The position numbers and the translations under genes were made by a program. The notes beneath the pieces are model-generated. The model was not told the DNA's origin. It ran no database searches and was given only the letters and a program-made list of their open reading frames with translations. From Tamarix chinensis (Eukaryota > Streptophyta > Magnoliopsida > Caryophyllales > Tamaricaceae): a stretch of DNA of 64,000 bases. Each line of letters begins with the position of its first letter. Within the stretch, counting starts at the first letter, position 1. Positions 35,301 through 48,212 of the stretch are shown here, piece after piece. Where the stretch lies: NCBI GenBank assembly GCA_030549775.1, contig CM060174.1, positions 97,604,132-97,668,131 on the forward strand, given 5' to 3'.

Positions 35301-38300
35301 CATGTGCTTGAAAGCCTTATACCAATCCAAGGCCTTCACAACATCCTCTTATAACTTCCTCATATCCAGTAAATCATAACTCCTCTTAAGAGGTAGCATG
35401 CCCACATATCCCAAATCACATAAATCACATGGTAATGATAAGTATGCACTACTCAAGTATAAAGTTTTGCATATAATTGTGGTATCTTAAAAACACCTTA
35501 ACCATCCATACTAGGTGGCAACCATTCTTGAGAAAAAATAATCTACACAAAGCAAACTCCACTATTCTCATATTATTAAACCATATTAGGGGAGCACATA
35601 ATAACTTTAACTTAACAAAAAAATGGATCATATCTTGTCATCCAGACACTGCCATTTAAGAGATGTTATCTAATCTTAGTAAAGCAACTCAAAGAACTTC
35701 ATGTAATTCAAAAATACTCATGATAACTCCTTGTAACTTATAATAACTCATAGTGGCTCATAATAATTCATAGTGGCTCCTCCACTCAAATATATTTAGT
35801 AAAGGAGTGTACACAAGCCAACTACAACTCCAAATTCCTAAGTATATGTTCCTCCCATAGGATTTGTGAGTCAACCTATGGTAGGTAGAAATGGACCCTC
35901 TGACTTGAAGGTCTAGCCCTTGCACTTAGGTGCCATTTTGAGGCACATCATCTCCTAATTCCAAGTTTTCTAGACAAGGTATCCATAGCCATCTTTTGAC
36001 CACTTTGGGTCACAAACACTCCTACACATATTAACCCTGTTTTGTCTCAAGCTCTTAGATTCTATTATGCAAGGTTAAATTTAGTTGGCTAGAGCTAATT
36101 AGGTTCTCTTAAACTGTACTTATACACATTAAACCATACCATGGCTAGGATGTCCTTAACCACACTTAAAGAATAAATAATATATAGAATGTTAACCATT
36201 TTCTCCTTAAATTCTTATTACTTAGAGTCATCCTACTCTCATTTATTAGACATTTAGAACAATTTAATTCACCAAAGTAATTCATAAGTGCTTAAATGAG
36301 ATAATAAACTTAGCATAAGAATTCACTAATCAACTCACCCCAAAAGAATCACTCTATAACCCAAAAGGACTAATTCAATGCTAAATAAGCTAAAATAATA
36401 GGTTTATTTGAGCCCAAAATTATAAAACAAGGTTGTATTCCATTTTTGAAAAAAAAAATCACTATTTATGATTAAATTAAATAGTCAAAGTTGAAGTTTG
36501 GTGTTAAGTGGTCAAAGCTCTAGTTCCGACCTTGACATCCATGGTTATTAGGCGAATGTTTGGATAATTTGGGGTTAATATTGTAATTTTATGTGTAAAA
36601 CCATGAATTACCCTATTTATATGATTAAGGGGTGATTAGACGGCAGCTAAGGTTGAACAAGATGAAGGGATCAATAGAACCACACATATCTTCAACCCAA
36701 ACTCAATAAAATGTTGAAGATTCTCTTCATAGATCTTTTCTCTTCCAACTTTAATCTTTCAAATCTTAAGTTGTACTAATCTAAATGATAATATATTATG
36801 TATCAAATGTATATAAAAAATACCAATAAAAAACTTAAAATTCCTGCAACATACAAAAATAAACTCTAGCCCAAATACTAAACCTGACCTGAGCTCAATG
36901 CTACCGAGCTAGGTTTTGGGCAGTTTTGTGCACTTGTGGCATTTTGATCATAACTGTTTATATACAATTCTAAATCATAAACCAAAAGTTGAGTTGGAAA
37001 TTAAAATTTTATAGATTTAATTTGATACAAATTAGGCCTTCTAAATGGTATCCAATTAAAAAAAAATAGACATGAAAGTCAACCCAATTTTGCAGGTGTC
37101 AAACTATCATATTTCTTGGTTTCTTTAATTATTTATGTATCAAATCATTCAAGAAGAAACTTATAATAATTTTAATAACTCATGCAAATTATTATCATGA
37201 TAAAAATATATTTTCAACCATAAATAACATTATATAATCTAGATTACAAAATAATAAAGAAAAACTAGCATGTCAAACACACATAAACTCATACTTTCAC
37301 ATTAATTCTACCATATAAAGAGTTACACCTAAAACCAAGAATAAAAAATGAATAGAAAGATATTATCAATCTATTTATCAAACTACCAAAATTAAAAATT
37401 AAATCATGATATTAATTGCATAAGGTCATAATAAAATGGAATTGAAAACAAAGAGTTTTGTTTGTGTTTACTGTTTGCAAGCTTCAAAAGAGATCTTTAA
37501 TGGAGGATGAAGAGCATGAGAGCCACGAAATTGAGACTTGAAGAGGAATTTAAGTGGTTCAGGACTCTTGGAAAATCAAAGGAAAAATTCATGTAGGAAA
37601 ATAAGGCTTAGCAACTAAGGAAACAAAGGGAAATTAACTTTAGTGTAATGATTAGCTTACATTTATTAAGAGGATGCTTGAGGGGATAAGGTGGAAAGGA
37701 GAACCTATGGTAAAGGGGAAGAAAACAGGAAATCCAAAGGGGGTTAATTGGGAGGTTAATTCACATTGGGATGACAAAGGATATGGGAATAAATGAGAGA
37801 AGAGATTAGATAAATCAAATGATAGGGCCTATATTTATGATTAGACAAAATTGATGTTTTTCGTTAAACCTTCGTTTTCTTTATAAAAAAAATGGGTAGG
37901 AAACTCAAAAAATCAAATAAATTCAAATATGATCAATATATAATACTATAGGATAATATATATTTCCAAAAGTGGCTCAAAGGGTTTCACATTATTGATA
38001 TTGTAAGAAAGGATACAAATAATGGAGCGAAACACTCCTGAAAAATAACTCGAGTTTCAATTTTATTTAAAAGATGTAATAAATCTTTTAATCACATTTT
38101 TTATCATTTTTATATTATAAAAATACATGTTTTGAAAAATTAGGTATTACGATTCCCGCGTTGATGAGATATATACACCACCTCAAAATCATTTATTTTA
38201 TCCTCATTTCCCACTTCCCTATATATAACTTCCTATCTTTTTCAATGGTATTAAGTGAAGTTAATTATCAATTAGGTTTCTATTGTTTTTTAGAAAAAAA

Positions 38301-38470
38301 TTGTATTTTTAATAATTAATTCATGATTCCTCTTTTATTTTTCTAATTCACACATTAATAAGATCATCAAAAATTATCCAATTATTGTTCATGATTGTTT
38401 TTTCTAATAAATCTTAGAATCTCTAATTCTATCATATTAGATTATGTCAGTTCACGCTATTAGATCCCCA
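32378..38470. other. Repeat-like DNA without a recognisable gene
   Basis: Six kilobases without a supported coding region. 32378-34345 looks like decayed, mainly reverse-oriented retroelement DNA: it includes GTCGACTGG/CGGTCAACCG text like that in the LTR at 45774, and a boundary-like TTACATCACCCTCCC at about 34327. 34500-38000 is AT-rich with short ORFs only (for example 34875-35066 and 35477-35659), none with a domain I know. 37450-38470 should contain the 5' LTR of the copia element, whose start I cannot place. Confidence 0.45.
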
Positions 38471-38476
38471 ACAAAC

Positions 38477-38488
38477 TAGTATCAAAGC
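38477..38488 (+). other. Copia primer-binding site
   Basis: TAGTATCAAAGC differs from the tRNA-Met primer-binding consensus TGGTATCAGAGC at two positions and lies just 5' of gag. Confidence 0.65.
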
Positions 38489-38515
38489 TTGGATTTGTGT
38501 ATAAAATGGTACAAG

Positions 38516-38838
38516 ATGAAGTCTACGGTATTTGATATTGAGAATTTTGATTGTACCATGAACTTTGGCGTGTGGAAGTTGAAGATGAGGGCAATCCTGA
38601 TTCATAATGAATTAGAGAATACACTATTTGAAAAATTCAAGAAGCATATGATGTAGATCAATGAGAAATTTGAGGAGATTGATATGAGAATCTTATCCAC
38701 CATACATTTATGTTTATCCAATAAGGTCATATGAGAGGTGGATGACGAGACAACTTCCTCTTCCTTGTGGTTATAGCTAGAATCTTTATAAATGATGAAA
38801 TCCTTGATTAATCATTTGTTGTTGAAGACTATACTATA
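38516..38838 (+). pseudogene. Copia gag, N-terminal part
   Basis: The frame reads FDIENFDCTMNFGVWKLKMR then AILIHNELENTLFEKF, matching the UBN2/gag start of plant copia elements (pattern FDGxNFxxWKxKMRAxL). Later text ILSTIHLCLSNKVI and MKSLINHLLLKTILY fits the same domain. Internal stops occur (for example TAG at 38654-38656). The gene is cut at 38838 by the inserted LTR and resumes at 41819. Confidence 0.8.
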
Positions 38839-41818
38839 TGTAATACCCTATTTTTAGAAAGCTTAATTATAAATCGATAATTATGTGTAATTACTTATAA
38901 TAAAAATTATAGGGTGTTTTTTATTGAATGTGTTATTAATATATTAGATATAAATTTCATAATTTTAAAATTTGACATAAATTAGGTTATTAAATTTAAC
39001 CCTAATTTAGATCCTAATCGATATATATCTTACCTAGTAACCTTAAATTCTGGTAACAGGATGTTTTTACCCGGTTTCAAATTTTATAACATCGTACTCT
39101 ATACTAGATTTTGGTCTTATCCTACTCCATATGCCCAAGTGTAAATCTTTCTCCACACCATTCCCCTTGCATGTCCACCTCTACCCCATGTTCCCATGCA
39201 TGTTTTCCTTATCTTGGTTTGATTAACCATCACACTCCATCTCCCTTTTAATCCCTCTTCATCTCTTTTTTGTGTGTTTCATTTCACTAGAAGACCCAAA
39301 GGTTAAGCCTTTCTTCTCCTTATTCCACTCAAGCTCTCTTAAGTAAGAAAGCTCCTTCGTATTCCATCATTCTTTATGTCATTTTGCCTTCATATTCACC
39401 ATTTTTATCTAGCAACCTCCACCACCACCATACATCCCCTCTTAGAAATTCACAAAGCCATTAAAACAACCACCTCACCTTTAGCTAAAGCTATCAAACA
39501 CACCCCTTTGCTACACCCAAAACAACAAAACTCCCCCCCTTCTCTTTGACCATTTCTACTAAAATTTCTCTTATCTACACCCCAAACCATCCAAACCTAC
39601 TCCTTAGCTTCGATAAATTCAAGACTATAAAAGTCCCCCTATAAATGACCACGAGTTTCATTGCTCACCCCCTTCATTGGCTCCTTCCACCATTACCCTC
39701 CTTCTTTATTTTATGAGTTAGTGTTGTTATTCCTTGTTACCTTGTTAGCTTCCCTTACCTGGTTAGTTGCTAACATTTTTCCCTGAGTGGATTTTAATTG
39801 ATTTTGGTCATTATTGTGTTATGTTAGATGCTACTATTATTATTGTTGGGTGTTATTTTCATAGGTAATCCTTGAGATATCTTGGAGAACACAATATTTT
39901 GTAAATTTTGTGTAGCTTGGATTTAAGTAAATCCAATCACTCATAATGTGGTAGAAACTATATGTGAGCATGTTATGGTTTTTTAGATTTAGAGTATGTT
40001 AGGGTTTTATATTATTTAATTATTATAAAATGCATGATAAGATTATAACATGCTAAATAGATGGTACGTATGATTTTTATTAAGTTATATGTATGAGTAA
40101 TATGTTTAATGATTAACATATGGATGTTTAGGGTTTTGTTAAGGTTTATAACCTTAAAAAATTATGAATTAAATGCCATGGCAAATATCCTATGATTGTT
40201 ATAAATATAATAGAAACATGCACATGTGTTTAGGGTTAGAATACGATAATTGTTGTATGTAATATCTAGAGTTAGAAAGATTCCTTACATGCACCATGAT
40301 GTTCATTGCCCTATTAAATTCCTCAAATATCCTATGTAATATCTTTTAGCCTTTTTATGACAACTACTTACTCATAATAATAATAATAATAAATTGGTAC
40401 AAAATTTAGATAATAATGGTAAAATTAGGATTTTGAGGGCATTTTTGTCATTTTTGACCTAATGCACCTAGTGCAAATAACTTGACATAGGATGGACTTA
40501 GGCTTTTGATAAGTTGAACTTAGTGTTGACTTTGATATAGGATGATGACCTTAGGGACTCATCTAATAATTGTAAATAAATAGAAATGGTTAAGTATGGA
40601 AATGAGAACTGTCATGCAATGTGTGATATTTGTAATCAACTTATAAAATATTAATACTTAAAGTGGAAGACCTTGAGTTGGGAATGGTTTCTCTCTAGGA
40701 TTTTCTATCTTAGAGATGAGATGTATCCCTCATTTAGTTTTGGCTCATTGGTGTGCCATTATACCCTAGTAAAGTCCTATTCTACTCTATAGGTGACATA
40801 CGTGCCCTATAGGGGGTATTGATACTTAAATATTAGGTGATCAAAGTTGGAGGATACTATGTTGCTTGTGTGTGCTAGTATAACCAAACGTACTATAGTG
40901 TCCCTAAGTTATAGAGTAAGGGTATTGTGTTATCTTCGTGCACCAATATGATTAGGTGTACCTTAATGTCCCCGAGTTGATTATGTCCCCGAGTTGATTA
41001 TGTCCCCTCGAATAAGATAAATAATAAAGAGGTAGTTGTTCATGGCCTTAGTATGGATTAGATTGATGGTTCGATAGCTGCCTCAGTGTACTACCTTGGT
41101 AATTGGAATTGAGTTGATGAGTCAGTTGTGGTTATAGCTTTGACATGGCTATTTTGTACTTTGAGATGATGTGAATTGGTTAAGTATGATTGATTGCTGA
41201 GCACGATACTTGATGATGATGATGATATATATATATATATATTATGCCGTGATTTTTATATAGTGTTATAACATGTGTTTTGTGTTTTGAGCATATTTTA
41301 GTTTGCTGTGTGATTATGTGAATTGTGAGCATACTACCTCTTATGAAGTATTGTGATTTACTCATTATGAGGATTTCATATTGATATTACATTTACATAT
41401 GACTATATGAAGGACATGGAGTGGTTCGACGCAGATAACAGTGATAAGGATTAATGGAGCCCTTAGGAAGGGGTACCATTCTTGGAATGGGCAATCAAGT
41501 CTAAAAGTTAGGGTAAACCGGTATTGTACCATTGGGTATTAGTATTTGTTATAATTGATTTTCCTTTAGACTCTTATGTCCCTTATTGTATTTTGATTAA
41601 TGATGTTGTATATAGAATATTTATCCGTAACATTTCCCTATGTTATTATCTCTTTGTTTCCATTGTATGTTTTGGATCTAACTTGTTTTGAGCCTTATAA
41701 CTTAGCATAAAAAAGTGAGGGAACCAAACTTATGTTAAGTGTGGCAATAACACCCATTATTTTTTAATTAACACTTCCACAAAATAAAATTTTTAAGTGG
41801 TAAAATGGGAATGTTACA
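38839..41818 (+). mobile_element. Solo LTR (family B), 3.0 kb, inserted in copia gag
   Basis: Starts TGTAATACCCTATTTTTAG and ends AAAATGGGAATGTTACA. Flanks are CTATA and CTATC (one mismatch in the 5-bp duplication). Copia gag codons continue across it. It shares with the element at 44141 the text TTAATACTTAAAGTGGAAGA (about 40651) and a following block of repeated GTACTATAGTGTCCC-like units. It also has a C-rich segment (39120-39660), a short (TA)n (41224-41242) and no coding region. Confidence 0.75.
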
Positions 41819-42350
41819 CTATCTGATTTAAAATTAGGTCATGATTAATATTTAAAATATCATCTTGATAAATTTGATTCTATTGTTATGGACCTACAAA
41901 ATATAGATGTCAAATTGGATGATGAATATCATGCTATTAGATTATTGTGTTATTTGCCTACTAATTATAAACACTTTTGTGAGAGCATATTGTATGGTAA
42001 TGATGTGTTGGTTCTTGAGGATATCAAGAATTCCCTGCTACAACAAGAATTAATTGAAAAACAATTGACTAAAGGAAGGTTAATTGTATTCTATAGTAAA
42101 TGGCTTGTAGTTAGGGGAATAACTCAAGAATGGGGTACTAGTGACAAGAAGAAATCCATATCGAAGTTTAAAAATAATTTCTAGAATGTTTCATTCCATG
42201 GGTTTTGTAAGAAAAGACATATTAAGAATTGTTGTCATAATAATAAACCAGGAGAAAAAGCTAGTTGTTCATCTAGCTCAAAGGATGATGCTTCCAATCC
42301 CAAGATGATAGTAGTGGTAATGTGTTGACTATCACAGATAGATAAACTAA
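41819..42350 (+). pseudogene. Copia gag, C-terminal part with decayed zinc knuckle
   Basis: Resumes the gag frame after the inserted LTR. At 41888-42184 it reads MDLQNIDVKLDDEYHAIRLL then CYLPTNYKHFCESILYG, a strong match to copia gag (pattern DLxxIDVKxDDEDxAxxLLxSLPxSYxxF). A remnant CKKRHIKNCC at about 42208-42237 corresponds to the CCHC zinc knuckle. Stops follow. Confidence 0.85.
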
Positions 42351-42559
42351 TTCCTAATAGAAACTTATTCTAAACATATGAGATGAATCATAATGGAGTA
42401 ATTATGATAATTAACTATGTTGCATGAAAAGTTGTTGTTTGGATTTGGATTATAAAGGTTAGGATGTATGATGTTGTGGTCAGTATACTATCTAATGTCT
42501 GACTTGTCTTGGAGATAACCAAGAACTTGCTTTTATTTAGTTCCTTATATTCTAATGGA

Positions 42560-43560
42560 TATACAATGTGATTGACAATTACAAAAAGGGATTTTGTTGT
42601 GATGAAAGGTAAAAGGGTTTGGACATTATATAAGTTTATTGGTTTTACTATCAATGATATATTAGAGTGTGTTTTATTCAACTATTACCAGACTTTAGCA
42701 TACGCTACTAAAACATAAGAGTGTTAAAGGAATGATTGAACTATTCGAGAGAGGGTTGTTGGAGGGACAGAGCATAGATACTAAATTGTTTTATGAGCAT
42801 TGTGTGTTTGGCGAATAGAAGCAAGTTAGCTTTTTAACAGTTACACATAATATGAAGATGCCTCTTGATTATATTCATTTAGATTTCAGTGATACCCATT
42901 AATGTTTATTGATGACTTCTCTAGAAAGGTATGGGTTAATTTTATTAAAAATAAGAATGATGTAATTTGGTGTTTTCAAGTGCTAGAAGACTTTAATAGA
43001 AAAGGATATCAAGAGATAGGTCAAGTGTATTTGGAAAAATAATGGACTTGAGTTTACGGAGAATAGTTTTGCTAATTACTAAGAGAACCATGGGATCATT
43101 AGGCATCATAATTAAGTTGGAAGATCGTAACATAATGGGGTCACTAAGTAGATGAAAATGATCCTAATAGAGATGGTTCGATGTATGTTATTATAGGTTG
43201 GATTGAGCAAGGAGTTTTAGGTTGAAGCAATTTACATAGTTTCATTCCTAATGGATTAGTCACCTAATTTTTTCATCAAGTTGAATATACTTAAAGAGTT
43301 ATGGTCAGGAAATCCCACTCGTTATTCTAATTTGTAGATTTTTAGGTGTCATACCTATATTTATGTGAATGATGAGAAATTAGAGCCTAAATCCAATACA
43401 TGTACATTTCTTGGCTATACATCTAGAGTGAAAGGGTCAAAATTGTGATACTCTATTGCATCTACAATTTTGACCAACAGGCATGTCGCCATTAATGAGT
43501 TCATATTTCTCCAAAAGACCAAGAATTCAATTGATGGATTATCTAAGGAAGGGACATAGG
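42560..43560 (+). pseudogene. Copia protease end, pre-integrase and integrase
   Basis: Shifted and stop-broken frames encode FYEHCVFGE, the pre-integrase zinc-binding end. Then come MPLDYIHLDFSD (integrase core start), NNGLEFTENSF (around the second catalytic Asp, where the usual DNG has become NNG), GLSKEF, LKELWSGNPTRYSNL and NDEKLEPKSNTCTFLGYTSR (integrase C-terminal region of copia). At least ten in-frame stops make it non-functional. Confidence 0.8.
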
Positions 43561-43889
43561 AGGATATACATGATGACATGGGTTAGGTATGAGTGGAGAT
43601 TGTTTTGGATTAGATGAACCCTTTTGATAAATTTACTACTCTTGAGGTGAGTAGATTTAGGCCGCAATACCCCCAAAGTAGTGATGGAGATTGGAGGCTT
43701 AAAATGATTGATATGATTACCTATATCAATAAGGTATATCTTCTTTTTAGGAATCTTATCCTTAAAGAAATTAGCAGTTAAACATGATTGATTTATATCA
43801 ATTTAAAGATGGGTGAATGCCTAGGAAGTTCCATGGGATGCGAGTGAGTTGATAAAAAGCATGGCATCGCTATCATATATGACTTTGAG

Positions 43890-44140
43890 AAGTTAGCAAC
43901 TTATGCTTTATCTAGTGCAAAGATAGTTGTTGATGTGAAGAAGCCAGTGTCATACTCAGATGCCATCGTTAGTGATGGTTCTGCTAAGTGGTGTGCTACT
44001 ATAGAGGAAGAGATGTATTTTTTGTGGAATAATTAGATATGGAAACTTGTAAATGCACCTTGAAAGAAGAAGATTGTTGTTTGCAAGTGGGTGTATAAGT
44101 TGAAAAATGAAACACCACATGTTGAGAGATCAAGATATAA
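43890..44140 (+). pseudogene. Copia reverse transcriptase, N-terminal part
   Basis: The frame reads VSYSDAIVSDGSAKWCATIE then EEMYFLWNN, a stop, and KKKIVVCKWVYKLKNE, matching the plant copia RT start (pattern PxxYxEAxxSxDxxKWxxAMxEEMxSLxxNxTWxLV...IxCKWVFKxK). It is cut at 44140 inside the codons before KARLVAKG by the LTR at 44141. Confidence 0.85.
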
Positions 44141-45773
44141 TGTAATACCCTAAATTTTTCCTAACACTAATTTCTTAGTAATTAGTCTATTTATTCCTTC
44201 ATTAACCCTTAAAATTTTCATTTCTTTTCATTTTACTTTTTCTTTCACCTAACCTTAACCCCTTTTTTTCTTATACGAACCACTTTCCCCATTAATCGAT
44301 TACTATTTATCCTTATTGGTTCAATTATAATTAAACCAACTAAGCCCAACCTAGCACTCCACCCTAACTGATATTCCCCCTATTTTTTTTTCATATCATC
44401 TTCTATCATGCCAGACATGCCTCTATTTTTCTGTCTTGATAGCTCACTCATATTTCTCCATTTTCACACAACACTTACAACCATCCTTACTCTTCACTTT
44501 CCTATCATTCATCCCTTCCAAAACAGAGCCTCGAATCTCTATAACTTCCTTCCTCCTATTTTTCTCTTAATTTCCCTCTGTGCACTGGCGGTTTCCCATC
44601 AATTGCACCACCATTCCACCCACCTTACACTAAGACCCAATGTAACAACATACCACCTAATGCCACCATTCACAAAACCCTTCCTCACCATCGTCAACAT
44701 GTAACACCACCAACCTTTGTATCATCAAAACCTCGTGTTAGACACCCCATCTGAATACCTCATATTTTAGCTCCTAGAACATGAAAAGCTCTCAATGAGC
44801 CTGCCCTATGAACCACCCACATGTACCACACCTTACATCGTCCAACACTCACACAAGGCTTCCTCTTCTCTGTATGGTTTTTCCTTCCTTGATTTTTTTT
44901 AATTGTTGATGATGTTATATGTGGTAGATTTTAATATTTTTTAGGTTTATTTTTAAGGAGAATACGAAATATTAGTTGGAGGATAGGGTTAGGGCTTGGT
45001 CATTTTTATTTTTGTTTTTTCTATTAACTTGGAAATGAGGTAATCCATATGCTCCTACTAAGTGTGTGAAAATCATGTGGTAGTATATTAGGGTTTTATT
45101 GTGTGTTTTAGTATGATTATGTGTCTTGTGAATATATATATACACATATATGTATGTATGTATGTATGCATGTATGTGCATGTTTCTTAATATGTTGTAA
45201 TATTTTCTTAAGTATCATAGCACAAAATAATATATGTGAGCATGCCTTAATTATGTATGTTAATAAATGTATTATAGCATGCTATAATAGGGTTATTTGT
45301 TATAAGAATAATTATGAATATATGGTGTGTGGGCCTTGACCTAGGGGTGTTGGTCTTGGCCAAATCATCCTCTTATATATATTTTTTAGATTTTCTTTAG
45401 ACCTACATATGCTGTACTTGAAGTTTGGTTTATAATATGATAGGTTGAGCATGTTAAGACTCGTTTATGCTATAATATAGTTTTGTGTGCTCTAGGGGAA
45501 AATGTGAGTTATACATGTATCTTGCCTCTATTTTCCAACATGTTTGCCTTCTATATGTTATTTTATTTCAAGTATGAAAAGCATGTCATTTATGGTCTTA
45601 GTAGATATGAATGTTTAGAATTTTATGTGCTCATGTGTTTAATTCATGCATAAGGGTAAAATAATCTCTTTACCATTCTTAGGAATTTCATAATTTTATA
45701 TTCCATGTTGATGTGTTATTTTAATGTTTTTTAGCCTTTTCATGAGAATTGAGAAATTATAATAGGTTTAGTA

Positions 45774-48212
45774 TGAAATACCCCATTTATAAAAAAAAAT
45801 TAATATAATTTTTAAAGGAAAATCAATTATGAAAATGAATATTAAATTAGGGAACCAATCGACTGGTATGGTGACAAACCGGTCAATTAGTAAAGTATGG
45901 CTTTATTTTGTGAGTTTTGATTAACTAGTCAACTGATACACCAAAACCGATTAAGTAGTTCTGCTATAACTTGGGATCCTTGTTCTAGTTTTGACTTCGA
46001 ATATCTTCCAATCCTTCATCTAGATTTGGGAATATATTATATGTTGATTATAGATTATTTTTTTAGGGCAAAACGTCATTGTAAATAATTTTCAGATTTA
46101 GCTAAAATCTAACAAGATTATCCTTATTTTCCTCTCTTTCCACCTTTTCCTTGATTTCCTCTTCCTTGTCCCTTTTCCCAGGGATGCATTGTAGTTCTAC
46201 CTTATAGCCCAAGATCCCCTTTTTAGCTAATAAGGGATCCATATAACCCCTTGGTCATTGTCCTACTAACCTAAGAAGCCCTTTTCACCTTTTTTCTCCT
46301 CCTCACTCAAGTTGATATCTATCATTGTCGCCTTGCCTTTTTAACCCAAATCAAACCTTTTCCTTAGCCCCTTCTCTCTCTCTCTCTATCTTTATATTTT
46401 GTTTTAAAGCTTAGATCATTTTGCTAAATGATTTTCTCTTATTCTTGATTAAGTGAGCAAGAATCATAAGTTTGGGGTAGTATTGAGGAGTGACCACCTT
46501 TGCTTGAAGACTTGCTCAATGGTAAAGTTTGTCTAGGCCTTGTAGTTGTAGAATGATGTGTTATGTGTTATTTATATTCTATTACAAGTACGTTTTAAGA
46601 GTTTAAAATCAAGAAAATGGCTTTAGGGGCATGGTAGGTTTAGTTGTTTTGAATAAGAAACCATGAAGTTGAGTATAGCATGATTCCTGGATAACTTAGT
46701 AGTTTGAATGTAGATTTACAAAGTATTAATGTAGTGTGTGAATTATGTAGAGTTTCATGAGTCTTGGATGTGTTTAGATTTGATCGAAAGCATTTATATC
46801 TTTAAGTTCTCTTTTTCCCAATAGAGCCAGCCAACTGGTTCATTAAAAGATAGTGAGTGTTTAGCACACCATTAATTAGTTGGTTAGGCTTTTGATTAGT
46901 TTATTGGTGGAACGGGGGGATTGAATTTTCCATACCAATCGACTTATTTTCCTATTTTACATTATTTTCTCTCAGTATGTTTCCCAGACCAGTCGGTTGG
47001 TTTATATAAGAATTTTGGTGTATTTTTTTAGGTTTGACTGCTTTGCTTGGCCTTTGACCTTCTTGAATCATGATTAAAATAAAAATAATTGGCTTAAGTG
47101 TGGATGCATGATATGCGAAAAATTATTGGCCTTGGATATAATATTCTTAATTAAAGTGGAAGATAATGGAAAATTTATGCTAATTATCTGTATTAGGTCA
47201 ACTAGTGGTTTTAATCCACCTTACTTTACGATCTATGTTGGATATCTATATTAAGTTAGCTTATGGTTTTAGTCTATTCTAATTTATAAGTTGCGTTGGC
47301 TATCTATATTATTTAAGCTAGTAGTTTTAGTTCAATCTATTTTGTGAGTTGTGATGGCTATCTATATTAGATCAATCGATGGTTTTAGTCCACCTTATCT
47401 TGAATTTTGCTAACTATCTATATTGGGTCATTTGGTGGTTTTAGTCCACCTTACCTTTGATTTGTGATAACTGTCTATACTGGGGTAGGTCATGGTTTCA
47501 ATCCACCTTTACTTGAGTTGTGCTAGCTATCTATATTAGGTTGGCTAGTGGTAGATAACCCACCCATGTTATTATATAAGTTGTGATAATTATCTATATT
47601 AGATTATCTTGTGGAAGATAATCCACTAATGAGCATGAAATATGGTTATAGTATTTTATATGAGTTGAGTATGGGATTATGAGGTTTTTGAGTATTTGTG
47701 ATAATATATGGCATGTACACATTATTTAATTGAGTTTATGGCTTGCCATATGTGATGTAAGATTCCTCCATAAGGGATACCTTATTTACTCAATACAACA
47801 ACGTACTGATATTGCACTTGCAACTAACTTGTTATAGGGACCCGATGAGGATGATATTGATATGTATATTGATGTGCCTAGGTAAGAATGATACTTTTTG
47901 GGTTGGGAATTAACACATGAGTTATCTGGCCGTGCCTTCAAGATATTTTGTATTATGTATATTTTAGACTTTGGTGTCCCATTTTTCTTTTTCAAAGTTG
48001 ATATCCATGACTTATCTCATTATATTATTATTGTTTCCTTTTATCTCTATTTTGTGACTTGTTTATTAACTATTTTTGCCTTACCATGACACAAGAAAGG
48101 AACATTTACCAGAATTATGTTATGAGTGGAGGTAAAACCTACGTGTTGATTTTTGCATATTTAAATCTATGGTTTTAAGTAATTTTTTTGGCTTAAAAGT
48201 TGGGGTGTTACA
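45774..48212 (+). mobile_element. Solo LTR-like element (family C), 2.4 kb, with perfect target duplication
   Basis: Starts TGAAATACCCCATTTATAAA and ends AAAAGTTGGGGTGTTACA. Flanked by TAGTA on both sides (45769-45773 and 48213-48217), an exact 5-bp duplication. Inside are repeated Pro/Thr-less blocks of text CTATATTAGGTCAACTAGTG and GTTTTAGTCCACCTTA (units near 47190, 47245, 47300, 47360, 47420, 47480, 47530, 47590; roughly 55-60 bp apart). TTAATTAAAGTGGAAGA lies just before them at about 47150. So it too has leader then array, with a different unit. No coding region is seen. Confidence 0.75.
47180..47625 (+). repeat. Tandem array of about eight ~57-bp units in the family-C LTR
   Basis: Each unit carries GCTATCTATATTAGGTCA (or close), then GTGGTTTTAGTCCACCTTA. 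GTGG...CCAC is again an inverted pair (GTGGTTTTAGTCCAC), but in the opposite order to the CCAC...GTGG of the other LTR families. The last two units read GTGGTAGATAACCCACC and GTGGAAGATAATCCACT. Confidence 0.7.

Noticed and set aside
44408..44704. ORF of 98 aa starting MPDMPLFFC
   Set aside because: It lies in the C/T-rich block of the family-B solo LTR and shows no domain.
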